64,000 bases of DNA from Bradyrhizobium agreste (GTDB lineage Bacteria > Pseudomonadota > Alphaproteobacteria > Rhizobiales > Xanthobacteraceae), in the NCBI RefSeq assembly GCF_016031625.1, contig NZ_JACCHP010000015.1, forward strand, positions 193,501-257,500, read 5' to 3'. Position 1 is the stretch's first letter; each line of letters opens with the position of its first letter. Shown here one piece after another: positions 17,546 to 25,741 of this stretch. The notes below the pieces were generated by a model. It did not search any database, was not told the DNA's origin, and was given only the letters and a program-made list of their open reading frames with translations. The translations under genes were made by a program, and so were the position numbers.

Positions 17546-19102
17546 TCACGTCATTCCGGCGCGCCGCAGCCCCTCGAGATAATGCGCACGATCTTCTTCC
17601 CGCAGCATCGGCAATTCGCGCGTGATCCAGGCAAGCGAGACCTCGGGCTGGGCGCGGCGCAGGCGTTCCAGGGCGGATGCCGCGAGGGCGCGATCGCCGA
17701 GCATGCCGGCGGCGGCCGTCAACACGCGGTGGGCGCCGACGAAATCTCCACGCTGGCGCATCGATTCCCGAGCCATCTGCACGGCACCCGCGTAGTCGCG
17801 GCCGACGAACCGGGCATAGGCGGCAACGCCGCAATAGATCGCCGCGAGCGGGTCGCGCGGGCTCAGCCGCAGCGCGCGGCGGGCGGCGGCATCGCCGTCC
17901 TGCCAACGTCCGGCATAGCACAGCGTCACGCCGTGAAAGGCATGCGCCATCGCGAAGTTCGGATTGAGCCTCAAAGCCAGCTCGAATTCGGCCAGCGCAT
18001 CGTCGAAGCGGCGACGGAACAGATAGGTGTAAGCAAGGCCGTGATGGGCCCAGGCATCCTCGCGATCGGCCTCCACCGCCGCGAGCGCCGCACGTTCGGC
18101 GACCGGCACCGTGGCTGCCATGTCGGACCAGCCCATATGCGCGCCGAAGATATGGCTGGTGGCGAGCAGGCCGAGCGCCTTGCCATAGGCGGGATCGATC
18201 GCGACGGCTTCTTCCAGCAGCTTTTGCGCGGCGGCATTGTCCTCGCGAGTGATGCGCCAATATTGCGACAGCGCGCGCATCACGAGGTCCCATGCATCCA
18301 GGCTGCCCGGTGGCTTCTGCTGGGCCCGGAAGCTCTCGGCGGCATAGAGCTGCGGCTCGATGGCGGCGACGATCGCTTCCGTGATCTCGTCCTGCACGGC
18401 GAAGATGTCGGCGAGCTCGCGGTCGTAGCGTTCGGCCCAGAGATGGCTGCCGGTCGAGACGTCGTTGAGCTGGGCCGAGATGCGCACCCGCTCGCCGCTC
18501 CGCCGCACGCTGCCTTCGACCACGTAGCGCACCCCGAGCTCCCGCGCGACCTCGTGGATGTGCACGGCGCGGCCCTTGTAGACGAAGGAGGAGTTGCGCG
18601 CGATGACGAAGAACCAGCGCAGCTTCGACAGCGCCGTGATGATGTCCTCGCTGATACCGTCGGAGAAATAATCCTGCTGGACCTCGCCGCTCATATTGGT
18701 GAAGGGCAGCACGGCGATCGCGGGCCGCTCCGGCAGCGCGAAGGTCGCCTGGGACGGGGCGATCCGGACCGGCTCCGGCGCGACCGCGCCGATTTGTGTC
18801 CGGACGTCGCCGACGAAGCGAAAACCCTTGCGGGTGATGGTGCGGATCAGCGACTGGCTCGCCCCATCGTCGCCGATCGCCTTGCGCGCCGCGTTGATCC
18901 GGCTGGTCAGGGTGGATTCGGAGACGCTGCGCCCGTGCCAGATTTTGTCGATCAGCTCGTCCTTGCTAACGACCCGGTCGCGGTTCTGCATGAGGTGGAC
19001 GACGAGGTCGAAAACCTGCGGTTCCACGGCAATAGGAACCTGCTCGCGGCTCAGCTCGCGCCGGTCAGTGTCGAGAAAGTGGTCCCGGAACAGAAACTGC
19101 AC
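17546..19102 (-). CDS. Winged-helix regulator with TolB-like and TPR domains
   Basis: 518 residues from a GTG start. Residues 1-100 are an OmpR/PhoB-type winged helix (FDLVVHLMQNRDRVVSKDEL and IDKIWHGRSVSESTL, ending RTITRKGFRFVGDV), which binds DNA. Residues ~125-250 form a TolB-N/adenylate-cyclase-associated domain beginning PAIAVLPFTNMSG and DYFSDGISEDIITALSK. Residues ~280-500 hold TPR repeats (for example FDDALAEFELALRLNPNFAMA). Proteins with this order lack a receiver domain and are CadC-like one-component regulators, many still without known ligands. It is transcribed away from the lyase gene at 19381, with 278 bases between, so that gene is a candidate target. Confidence 0.85.
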   Translation of the reverse strand: MQFLFRDHFLDTDRRELSREQVPIAVEPQVFDLVVHLMQNRDRVVSKDELIDKIWHGRSVSESTLTSRINAARKAIGDDGASQSLIRTITRKGFRFVGDVRTQIGAVAPEPVRIAPSQATFALPERPAIAVLPFTNMSGEVQQDYFSDGISEDIITALSKLRWFFVIARNSSFVYKGRAVHIHEVARELGVRYVVEGSVRRSGERVRISAQLNDVSTGSHLWAERYDRELADIFAVQDEITEAIVAAIEPQLYAAESFRAQQKPPGSLDAWDLVMRALSQYWRITREDNAAAQKLLEEAVAIDPAYGKALGLLATSHIFGAHMGWSDMAATVPVAERAALAAVEADREDAWAHHGLAYTYLFRRRFDDALAEFELALRLNPNFAMAHAFHGVTLCYAGRWQDGDAAARRALRLSPRDPLAAIYCGVAAYARFVGRDYAGAVQMARESMRQRGDFVGAHRVLTAAAGMLGDRALAASALERLRRAQPEVSLAWITRELPMLREEDRAHYLEGLRRAGMT

Positions 19103-19380
19103 GTCGAAAACTCAGGGCTCATTCGAAATCGGGCAAACAGACAAATGAAATTTCGGTCGAAAGACCGTGTGTCTGCCGAGCGGGGTGTTTGGTTCATCGC
19201 AATCGCGTGATGGCAGCCATGTGGTTTTCCGAGGGGAATACATCCGCAGCTGGAATGTTGCGGTCGGGGCACGCTTGCCGGGCAGGCCGAATGTGTGGCG
19301 AAGCTGCGAATGTCCATTGCCGAGCTGCGCGGCCTGCGTAAGCTGTCGCCCAGACAAAACACCAATCATAAAGAAGCGCC

Positions 19381-20742
19381 ATGCCTGCTTTCCCCGCCGC
19401 CACCACTGTGCTCGATTCCCTGCTGTTTCGCGACGCCTTCGGCACGCCTGAGATGCGCGAGGTGTTCTCAGACGTCGCGACGGTGGCACGCTATGCCGAG
19501 GTCGAGGTGGCGCTGGCGAAGGCGGAGGCGAAGTGCGGTGTGATCCCACAGGAGGCGGCCGCGGCGATCGCGGCGCGGACCGACATCGGCGCGCTCGATT
19601 TCGATCTGCTCAGGAAGGAGACCGATGTCGTCGGCTACCCGATCCTGCCTTTGGTGCATCAGATGGTGAAGCAATGCGGCGAAGCGGGCCGCTACGTGCA
19701 TTGGGGCGCGACCACGCAGGACATCATGGACACCGCCGTGGTGCTGCAGCTGCGCGCCGCGCTCGAGATCGTCGAACGCGACATCGCCGAGCTGCGCAAG
19801 ATCCTTGCCGATCTGACGAAGCGCCATCGCGACACGGCGATGGCCGGCCGCACCCATCTGCAACAGGCGCTGCCGGTGACCTTCGGCTACAAGACCGCGA
19901 TCTGGCTCGCGATGTTCGATCGCCACGCCGAGCGGCTGGCGCAGCTGAAGCCACGCGTGCTGGTCGGCCAGTTCGCAGGTGCCGCCGGCACGCTGGCTTC
20001 GCTCGGCGATAACGGGTTCGAGGTGCAGGAAGCGCTCTGCACCGAGCTGAAGCTCGGCATTCCCGCCTCGACCTGGCACGTCGCGCGCGACGGCTTCGCC
20101 GAAGCCGTGAACTTCCTTGCTCTCGTCACCGGCTCTCTCGGCAAGATCGCGCTCGACATCATGGTCATGGCCTCGACCGAGTTCGCCGAGGTCTATGAGC
20201 CTTTCGTCAAGGGGCGCGGCGCCTCCTCGACCATGCCGCAGAAGCGCAACCCGATCTCCTCGGAGCTGATGCTTGCAGCGTCCAAGGCCGTGCGACAGCA
20301 CGCCGGCCTCATGCTCGACGCCATGGTGCAGGATTTCGAGCGTGCCACCGGCCCCTGGCACGCGGAATGGATGGCAATCCCCGAAAGCTTCGTGCTGACC
20401 GCCGGCGCGCTGCACCAGGCGAAGTTCGCGCTCGCAGGCCTCATCGTGGACGTGGCGAAGATGAACGACAATCTCGCCATCAGCCGTGGCCTGATTGTGG
20501 CCGAAGCGGTCATGATGGGCCTCGCCCCGCAGATCGGCCGGCAGGAGGCGCACGACGTCGTCTACGACGCCTGCCGTCAGGCCAACGAGAAGGGAATGAG
20601 CCTTGCTGATGCGCTATCCGCAGATTCACGGATATCGAGCCGCATCGATCGCGCCACAATCGAGGCGCTCACCTCACCGAAAAATTACCTCGGGCTCGCG
20701 CCTGCCATGGTCGACCGGGTGCTGGCATCGGCGACGCGTTGA
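19381..20742 (+). CDS. Fumarase/aspartase-superfamily lyase, 3-carboxy-cis,cis-muconate cycloisomerase (PcaB)-like
   Basis: 453 residues. The superfamily signature GASSTMPQKRNP lies near residues 280-290; other blocks are VHWGATTQDIMDTA, AGRTHLQQALPVTFG and GQFAGAAGTLASLG, which are nearer to PcaB and bacterial adenylosuccinate lyases than to fumarase or argininosuccinate lyase. PcaB converts 3-carboxymuconate to 4-carboxymuconolactone in protocatechuate degradation. No pcaCDGH gene adjoins it, so a related lyase activity (adenylosuccinate-lyase family, unknown substrate) is equally possible. It is divergent from the TPR regulator. Confidence 0.78.
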   Translation: MPAFPAATTVLDSLLFRDAFGTPEMREVFSDVATVARYAEVEVALAKAEAKCGVIPQEAAAAIAARTDIGALDFDLLRKETDVVGYPILPLVHQMVKQCGEAGRYVHWGATTQDIMDTAVVLQLRAALEIVERDIAELRKILADLTKRHRDTAMAGRTHLQQALPVTFGYKTAIWLAMFDRHAERLAQLKPRVLVGQFAGAAGTLASLGDNGFEVQEALCTELKLGIPASTWHVARDGFAEAVNFLALVTGSLGKIALDIMVMASTEFAEVYEPFVKGRGASSTMPQKRNPISSELMLAASKAVRQHAGLMLDAMVQDFERATGPWHAEWMAIPESFVLTAGALHQAKFALAGLIVDVAKMNDNLAISRGLIVAEAVMMGLAPQIGRQEAHDVVYDACRQANEKGMSLADALSADSRISSRIDRATIEALTSPKNYLGLAPAMVDRVLASATR

Positions 20743-20854
20743 AAACCAAAATGCGCAAAACTGCGTATCTTCTCGGTGTCGCAAGGTGCTCGCGCACTTG
20801 CACCTAGCGATGCTAGACTTAGATTGAACGAGAGACTTCGGCAGAGGGACCCGC

Positions 20855-22111
20855 ATGACTGATCACCGCAATTCCGCCGCTCCCATCGATCCCGCAAAAC
20901 TCGACCGGCTGGCCGAGGTGGCGGTGAAGGTGGGCCTGGGCTTGCGGCCGGGACAGGATCTGCTTCTGACGGCGCCCGCGATCGCGCTGCCGCTGGTGCG
21001 ACGGATCGCCGTGCACGCCTACAAGGCCGGCGCCGGCCTCGTGACGCCGATCCTTTCGGACGAGGAGATGACGCTGGCGCGCTACCGCCACGGCCACGAC
21101 AACAGCTTCGATTGTGCCGCCGGCTGGCTCTACGAGGGCATGGCGAAGGCGTTCTCGGACAACACTGCACGGCTCGCCATCGTCGGCGACAATCCGATGC
21201 TGCTGTCGGGTGAGGATCCTTCCAAGGTGGCGCGCGCCAGCAAGGCCAATTCGATGGCTTATCAGCCCGCGCTGGAGAAGATCGTCAATTTCGACACCAA
21301 CTGGAATATCATCGCCTATCCGAGCCCGTCCTGGGCAAAGCTGGTGTTTCCTGGCGATCCCGAGGATGTCGCGGTCGGCAAGCTCGCAGACGCGATTTTC
21401 GCGGCCTCCCGGGTCGATCGCGAGGACGCAATCAGCAATTGGGCGAGCCACAATGCAGTGCTGCGTGAGCGCACCAACTGGCTCAACGGCCAGCGTTTCC
21501 GCGCGCTGCAATACTCGGGTCCCGGCACCGATCTCACTATCGGACTTGCCGACGGCCACGAATGGGAAGGCGGCGCCTCGCTCTCCAAGAACGGCATCAG
21601 CTGCAACGCCAATATCCCGACCGAAGAGGTCTTCACCACGCCGCATTGCCGCCGCGTCTACGGCCATGTCGTGAGCTCCAAGCCGCTGTCCTATCAGGGC
21701 ACGCTGATCGACAACATCGTGGTGCGCTTCGAGGACGGCAAGATCGTCGACGCCAAGGCCTCGCGCGGCGCTGAGGTGCTGAACAAGGTGCTCGACACTG
21801 ACGAGGGCGCGCGGCGCCTCGGCGAGGTGGCTTTGGTGCCGCATTCCTCGCCGATCTCGCAGAGCGGCCTGTTGTTCTACAACACGCTGTTCGACGAGAA
21901 CGCCGCGTCTCACATCGCGCTCGGCCAGTGCTATTCGAAATGCTTCGTCAACGGCGCCCAGCTCACGCCGCAGCAGATCGCGGCCCAAGGCGGCAACCAG
22001 AGCCTGATCCATATCGACTGGATGATCGGCTCGGCCGAGACCGACATCGACGGCATCTTGGCTGACGGCAGCAAGGTGCCCGTTTTCCGCAAGGGTGAAT
22101 GGGCAAAGTAG
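20855..22111 (+). CDS. M29-family metallo-aminopeptidase (AmpS/PepS type)
   Basis: 418 residues, the usual length of the thermophilic aminopeptidase T family. The N-terminal domain begins LDRLAEVAVKVGLGLRPGQ; the catalytic C-terminal domain has the metal-binding blocks NIPTEEVFTTPH, LGEVALVPHSSPIS, and HIALGQCYSKC followed by NQSLIHIDWMIGS, which supply the conserved Glu, His and Asp ligands. These cytosolic dimers remove N-terminal residues from peptides using two metal ions. ATG at 20855 follows GGCAGAGGGA. The gene is 112 bases after the lyase gene and may be cotranscribed with it. Confidence 0.9.
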   Translation: MTDHRNSAAPIDPAKLDRLAEVAVKVGLGLRPGQDLLLTAPAIALPLVRRIAVHAYKAGAGLVTPILSDEEMTLARYRHGHDNSFDCAAGWLYEGMAKAFSDNTARLAIVGDNPMLLSGEDPSKVARASKANSMAYQPALEKIVNFDTNWNIIAYPSPSWAKLVFPGDPEDVAVGKLADAIFAASRVDREDAISNWASHNAVLRERTNWLNGQRFRALQYSGPGTDLTIGLADGHEWEGGASLSKNGISCNANIPTEEVFTTPHCRRVYGHVVSSKPLSYQGTLIDNIVVRFEDGKIVDAKASRGAEVLNKVLDTDEGARRLGEVALVPHSSPISQSGLLFYNTLFDENAASHIALGQCYSKCFVNGAQLTPQQIAAQGGNQSLIHIDWMIGSAETDIDGILADGSKVPVFRKGEWAK

Positions 22112-22130
22112 CAGCCGAGGGGTGCGCTTC

Positions 22131-22153
22131 ACCTCTCCCCGCTGGGGAGAGGT
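22131..22153. repeat. Perfect hairpin repeat (CTCTCCCC type), possible terminator
   Basis: ACCTCTCCCC (22131-22140) and GGGGAGAGGT (22144-22153) form a perfect 10-base stem with loop GCT, twenty bases after the aminopeptidase stop. There is no T run. The core is shared with the elements at 15484 and 35107. Confidence 0.65.
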
Positions 22154-22202
22154 GGACGTTCTGCCGACAGTCTTTCCTAACCTCACACTATGGCAGTCCC
22201 CA

Positions 22203-22757
22203 TCACGCGGCCGCGTTGCGCAGGGTCGGGCTATTGTCGATGCTGAAGCGGTTGAATAGTGTCGTGAACGGGCTGCCGTCGGTCGCCCGCACGATGGCGT
22301 CGGACGCCGCCACCGCATCGTAGAGCGCGCCGACCGGATCGTCCGTCTCCGTGAGCGCGAGCGCGCCGCGGATCTCCTCGCGGGCCTCGTTGACCTCGTC
22401 GTCATCATCGAGCGTCGCCTCCAGCGCATCCGCCGCGCGCCGCATCTCTGCAAGGTCGCCGCCCCCGGAGAATTTGAGGATGTCGCGCCAGTAGGGACGG
22501 GCGACGACGAGCTGGATGAATGCTTCGAAGCTCTCCGCTATGATGCCCGCGCGGCCCTCCGATGAGACATAGAGTACATTCTGCGACGGCAGCAGCACGA
22601 ACGCGCTGCCGGAGCCGTCACTGCCGACGTGTCGCGGGCTGTCGACGCCGTCGACGGTGAACCAGGGCTCCTCGTCCGGCGCGAAGGAGACGTCGAGACT
22701 GCGGAGCCTGGCGATGGCCTCGCTGTTGGCTGTCAGAATTTCGGGCGTGAGGGGCAT
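22203..22757 (-). CDS. Conserved hypothetical acidic protein
   Basis: 184 residues from the ATG at 22757 (MPLTPEILTAN); a longer form from 22796 is possible. The protein is acidic and has no signal peptide. The middle contains WFTVDGVDSPRHVGSDGSG, LLPSQNVLYVSSEGRAG and ESFEAFIQLVVARPYWRDILKFS. The order of a glycine-rich loop, a YVSSEGRAG-like strand and an ESFEAFI helix resembles SMI1/KNR4 (SUKH)-like domains, but the match is weak. The C-terminus is helical and acidic. No neighbour suggests a toxin partner. Confidence 0.6.
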   Translation of the reverse strand: MPLTPEILTANSEAIARLRSLDVSFAPDEEPWFTVDGVDSPRHVGSDGSGSAFVLLPSQNVLYVSSEGRAGIIAESFEAFIQLVVARPYWRDILKFSGGGDLAEMRRAADALEATLDDDDEVNEAREEIRGALALTETDDPVGALYDAVAASDAIVRATDGSPFTTLFNRFSIDNSPTLRNAAA

Positions 22758-22993
22758 CGGTGCGGCTCCTTCCCAATACTGCGCACTTTGTCGCACCCCG
22801 GACAGGATCGGTTCATGTGTGCGAATTCGCAGAGGAAATCGTGACGTTAACCGTTTCGCAGCTGCAACTCAGGGCTGATTGTCCGGCCCCGCGTAAGAAA
22901 GAATTAAAAACCGGCAACTAGCGTCCCAGCTTCTTTCGAAACAATCCGGGCCGAGACCCGGCCATTCATATTATATATCTCCTGGGGAAGCAG

Positions 22994-23449
22994 ATGTCGC
23001 GCGCATTGATTGAAATTGGTAGTTGCAATGTGGAGCTCGAGCTGCGGCCGATCGAGCCGTCCTGGATCATCGAGGGCAATCCGGTATCCCGCTCCCGCGT
23101 CCTGTCGACCAGCGCCGACGGCACTGCGCAGACGATCATCTGGCACTGCACCGAAGGCCGCTTCAACTGGTACTACGACATCGACGAGACGATCATGATC
23201 ATGGAAGGATCGATCGTGCTCGAGAGCGACGGCATGCCGCCCAAGCGCTACGGCCCCGGCGACGTCATCTTCTTCCGCGACGGCGCGCATGCCAAATGGC
23301 ACGTCGAAGGCCACGTCAAGAAGATCGCCTTCTGCCGCAAGACCAATCCCGTGATGATCGGTTTCCTGATCCGCGTCGTCAACAAGCTGAAGAAAATGTT
23401 CGCCTCCACCGGCGAGCGCCGTCCGGCCTCGTTGATGGGCGCCGGCTAA
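22994..23449 (+). CDS. Cupin-domain protein
   Basis: 151 residues. The beta-barrel core includes ETIMIMEGSIVLES and RYGPGDVIFFRDGAHAKWHVEG, the second cupin motif pattern (PGDVIxxxxGxxxxW). The first motif lacks the usual HxH pair (IIWHCTEGRFNWYYDIDE), so metal binding is uncertain. It resembles the DUF861/EutQ-like (cupin_3) subgroup. Start ATG at 22994 with GGGGAAG upstream; the preceding 25 bases are unusually AT-rich (TATTATATAT) and may hold the -10 element. A terminator follows. Substrate unknown. Confidence 0.78.
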   Translation: MSRALIEIGSCNVELELRPIEPSWIIEGNPVSRSRVLSTSADGTAQTIIWHCTEGRFNWYYDIDETIMIMEGSIVLESDGMPPKRYGPGDVIFFRDGAHAKWHVEGHVKKIAFCRKTNPVMIGFLIRVVNKLKKMFASTGERRPASLMGAG

Positions 23450-23493
23450 GCCGACACCAAGGTTTCAAGGAGCTTCCCAGCGGCCACGACGAA

Positions 23494-23526
23494 GAGGGAT
23501 CGGGATCAAGGTCCCGGCCCCTCTTT
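23494..23526 (+). terminator. Probable rho-independent terminator
   Basis: GAGGG and CGGGA arms pair with TCCCG and CCCTC, giving an interrupted stem followed by TCTTTTCGTTT. It lies 45 bases after the cupin gene stop and just before the convergent gene. Confidence 0.6.
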
Positions 23527-23544
23527 TCGTTTCCATGACGACCT

Positions 23545-24066
23545 TCATGGCCTGCGCCGTCGCGCTCTGACCTCCACCATCAGCCGCCAATCCTGCGCTG
23601 CTGCCGACTTTGCTTCGCCGAGCCAATGGAAGGAGTCGTTCGTGATCTCGATAAAGCTCCAACGCGTCAGCTCGCCGGATTCGGTCGTGCCTTCCTGCAC
23701 GATATCCTCGCCACGGGGACGGCCGATCTGCTGCCGGAACACGCGGCGGCCCGGATCGAACCAGGAAATCCGCCACGCATCCATGGCCGGATCGTAGACG
23801 CGCAGCGTCGTGCCGTACCAATTGCCGGCGATCGGAAAGGCCGCGCTGCCCGCCGGCCGGGGAATGATCCAGACGTCCTGCACCGCACGGCCTTCCAGCA
23901 CCCAGCCGAAATGGATTTCGCCCGGCGCGGTGTGGCTCCTACCGTCCGGTCCATGGGCGGTGATCTCGGCGTCCCAGTCGCCGACGAAGCGGCCGTAAAG
24001 CTGGAGCGCTACGGCGTGCTCGGGATTGGGTCCGTCCGCGTGCAATAGTCGCGCAAAGTCGTTCAT
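23545..24066 (-). CDS. Hypothetical lipocalin-like (DUF1579-type) protein
   Basis: 173 residues from the ATG at 24066, which follows AGGAGAG. The sequence is predicted all-beta: FVGDWDAEITAHGPDGR, IHFGWVLEGRAVQDVWIIP, NWYGTTLRVYDPAMDAWRISWF and ESGELTRWSFIEITNDSF. The pattern G-x-W-x-G/A, then an ALxGRAVxDVW strand, then LRVYDP is that of DUF1579 and related lipocalin-like proteins. No signal peptide, so it is probably cytosolic. Function unknown. It ends close to the cupin terminator and is followed upstream by the MBL-fold gene on the same strand. Confidence 0.65.
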   Translation of the reverse strand: MNDFARLLHADGPNPEHAVALQLYGRFVGDWDAEITAHGPDGRSHTAPGEIHFGWVLEGRAVQDVWIIPRPAGSAAFPIAGNWYGTTLRVYDPAMDAWRISWFDPGRRVFRQQIGRPRGEDIVQEGTTESGELTRWSFIEITNDSFHWLGEAKSAAAQDWRLMVEVRARRRRP

Positions 24067-24131
24067 GTCGCTCTCCTGTTGCAGGGAGATCAGCATGACC
24101 CGCCAATGGCCGGCTTGGAGAAAATTGCGCT

Positions 24132-24947
24132 TCAGACCCCGTCGAGGATGATCACCGTCGGTTTCGTCGGCAGCGTATCCCGCGACATCCGGAACGAGCG
24201 CTCGATGCGCCGGTCGATCTCGAACTGCTGTCCGATCCGGCGCATGAAGTCGTCGAGCGGGGTGGCGAAGCGGTGCATCGGCAGCACCACCGAGGCGCGC
24301 AGCCGCTTGGTGATCTCGGAGATGCCGTCGAGCGACATGGTATAGGTGCCGTCGATCGGCACCATCACGATGTCGAGACGTCCGATCTGGGCGAAATGGC
24401 TGTCGTCGAGCTTGTGGTGCAGGTGACCGAGATGGCCGATGCAGAGGCCGGCCGCCTCGAAGATGAAAATGGAATTGCCGTCGCGGATCATGTCGCTGCC
24501 GGCATCGTCGCCGTAATAACGGCGAATGTCGGTGGTGACGTTGCGGATGAAGGTGTCGCTGATGCGCTGCGACACGATCGCCGGCTTGCCGTCTTCGCCC
24601 CAGCCATGCAGCACATGGGGAATTCGTTTGTCCGGATATAGCGAATAGTGCGTGCTGTGCGCCCGATTCATGGTGACGACATCGGGCAGTCGCCCAACCT
24701 GGTAAGCGCCGCTATAATCGGTCGCGATGCGCAAGCCGCCGGGCGTGTCGATGAAGTAGGTGGAATGGCCGGCATAGGTGATCTCGACCTCGGCCGCAGC
24801 TGCCGCCTGCCTGAACACCACCGGCATGACCCGCGGCTCCGCATTGGCCATCGCCAGGCATTCGCTGCGTTGAAGCGGCTGCTGGGCCAGCGCAGGAGCC
24901 ATCAACCATCCGAGGAACGCAATAGCCGTCAGCACCAATCGAGACAT
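24132..24947 (-). CDS. Secreted MBL-fold (metallo-beta-lactamase superfamily) protein with degenerate metal site
   Basis: 271 residues from the ATG at 24947. A signal peptide (about 1-22, ending ALA) precedes a UlaG-like MBL fold: VEITYAGHSTYFIDTPGG and LRIATDYSG are the opening strands. The usual HxHxDH metal motif is replaced by AHSTHYS; later blocks are HLGHLHHKLDD, VMVPIDG and VVLPMHR. Some ligands remain, but the Asp-His of the first motif is missing, so hydrolase activity is uncertain. An in-frame ATG at 24977 would overlap a perfect palindrome and disturb the signal peptide, hence the shorter start. Confidence 0.72.
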   Translation of the reverse strand: MSRLVLTAIAFLGWLMAPALAQQPLQRSECLAMANAEPRVMPVVFRQAAAAAEVEITYAGHSTYFIDTPGGLRIATDYSGAYQVGRLPDVVTMNRAHSTHYSLYPDKRIPHVLHGWGEDGKPAIVSQRISDTFIRNVTTDIRRYYGDDAGSDMIRDGNSIFIFEAAGLCIGHLGHLHHKLDDSHFAQIGRLDIVMVPIDGTYTMSLDGISEITKRLRASVVLPMHRFATPLDDFMRRIGQQFEIDRRIERSFRMSRDTLPTKPTVIILDGV

Positions 24948-24973
24948 GAAGCACCGTCCGCCGCTCATCACCG

Positions 24974-24985
24974 ACATTCGAATGT
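24974..24985. promoter_or_regulatory. 12-base perfect palindrome upstream of the MBL-fold gene
   Basis: ACATTCGAATGT at 24974-24985 is perfectly symmetric and lies 27 bases before the chosen start of the minus-strand MBL-fold gene, between it and vapC. It could be an operator; the regulator is unknown. Confidence 0.35.
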
Positions 24986-25005
24986 ATCGGCGAATTGTCC
25001 TGGCG

Positions 25006-25410
25006 TCATGTGCCTCCGGCCAAGCGCGCCAATCCGCCGCTTGCCTCGATCAGTTTCACGGCCCTCCTGTCGAAAGAGACGAAGGTATCGGCTCCAAGCC
25101 AGCTTCCCTCGTGGGCGATGACGCCATCGGCAAAGTCACCCCCGGCCTCGAGAAACGCCAATCCGGCTTCGGCCGCAGGCCGGTCGACGACCGTATTGGA
25201 GGCATCGATCAAGTGCCGGATCGAAGCCGCGATATCGGCGGCCGACGTTTTGTAGCCGCGAGAGAGAACCCAGGTCAGCTCACATAATGCCGGGATCGAA
25301 ATGGCTATGAGCTCTGCCCTCTTGAGAAGGGCTTCGGCCACCTTGCTCTGTTCAGCATGATCCCCAACCAGAACCCGCACCAGAACATTGGTATCGGGTG
25401 TTATCTTCAT
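25006..25410 (-). CDS. vapC: PIN-domain ribonuclease toxin (VapC type)
   Basis: 134 residues. PIN-domain acidic residues are visible: D6 in TPDTNVLVRVL, E44 in ALCELTWVL, D92/D95 in GDFADGVIA and D114 in SFDRRA. VapC toxins cut RNA, often initiator tRNA or rRNA loops, when the antitoxin is degraded. The start codon ATG overlaps the antitoxin stop by four bases (ATGA), the standard translational coupling of these pairs. The target RNA cannot be predicted. Confidence 0.9.
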   Translation of the reverse strand: MKITPDTNVLVRVLVGDHAEQSKVAEALLKRAELIAISIPALCELTWVLSRGYKTSAADIAASIRHLIDASNTVVDRPAAEAGLAFLEAGGDFADGVIAHEGSWLGADTFVSFDRRAVKLIEASGGLARLAGGT

Positions 25411-25661
25411 CGCTTGCCGGCCCAGCCGTCGGCGATGACCTCGTTCATTTCCTCGATCGACAGCGATTGATTGTTGGTCTTTCCTTTCAGGAAGCCGAAG
25501 GCATCCGAGATCTTCCCGTCGGGTCGTGCGGCTTTCACTTCGACCCGTCCCCCCGGGAGTTTCTGTATTGAGATCTTGTCACCCGGATTCACGCCAAGGT
25601 GTTCCAGCAGATCCTTCCGGAGCGTAACCTGCCCCTTTGCGGTGACAGTCAGCGTGCTCAT
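25407..25661 (-). CDS. vapB: AbrB/MazE-type antitoxin (VapB)
   Basis: 84 residues. An N-terminal swapped-hairpin AbrB DNA-binding domain (TVTAKGQVTLRKDLLEHLGV and GDKISIQKLPGGRVEV) is followed by a short C-terminal tail (SDAFGFLKG...SLSIEEMNEVI) that should thread into the toxin. Start ATG at 25661 follows AAGGAGA. The reading frame is open far upstream, antisense-like to the ABC permease region, but this start is fixed by the family N-terminus and ribosome-binding site. It probably represses its own operon through the palindrome at 25687-25710. Confidence 0.9.
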   Translation of the reverse strand: MSTLTVTAKGQVTLRKDLLEHLGVNPGDKISIQKLPGGRVEVKAARPDGKISDAFGFLKGKTNNQSLSIEEMNEVIADGWAGKR

Positions 25662-25686
25662 AAGCGTCTCCTTGTCACTGGCCGAT

Positions 25687-25710
25687 AAGTAAGGCAATTT
25701 AGCCTTACTT
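25687..25710 (-). promoter_or_regulatory. Candidate VapBC autoregulatory operator (inverted repeat)
   Basis: AAGTAAGGC (25687-25695) and GCCTTACTT (25702-25710) form a perfect 9-base inverted repeat with a 6-base AT spacer, 26 bases upstream of the antitoxin start. The position, symmetry and AT content fit an operator overlapping the promoter. Confidence 0.6.
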
Positions 25711-25741
25711 TCAAGGGCAGACGAGGAAGCCCATTTCTGCC

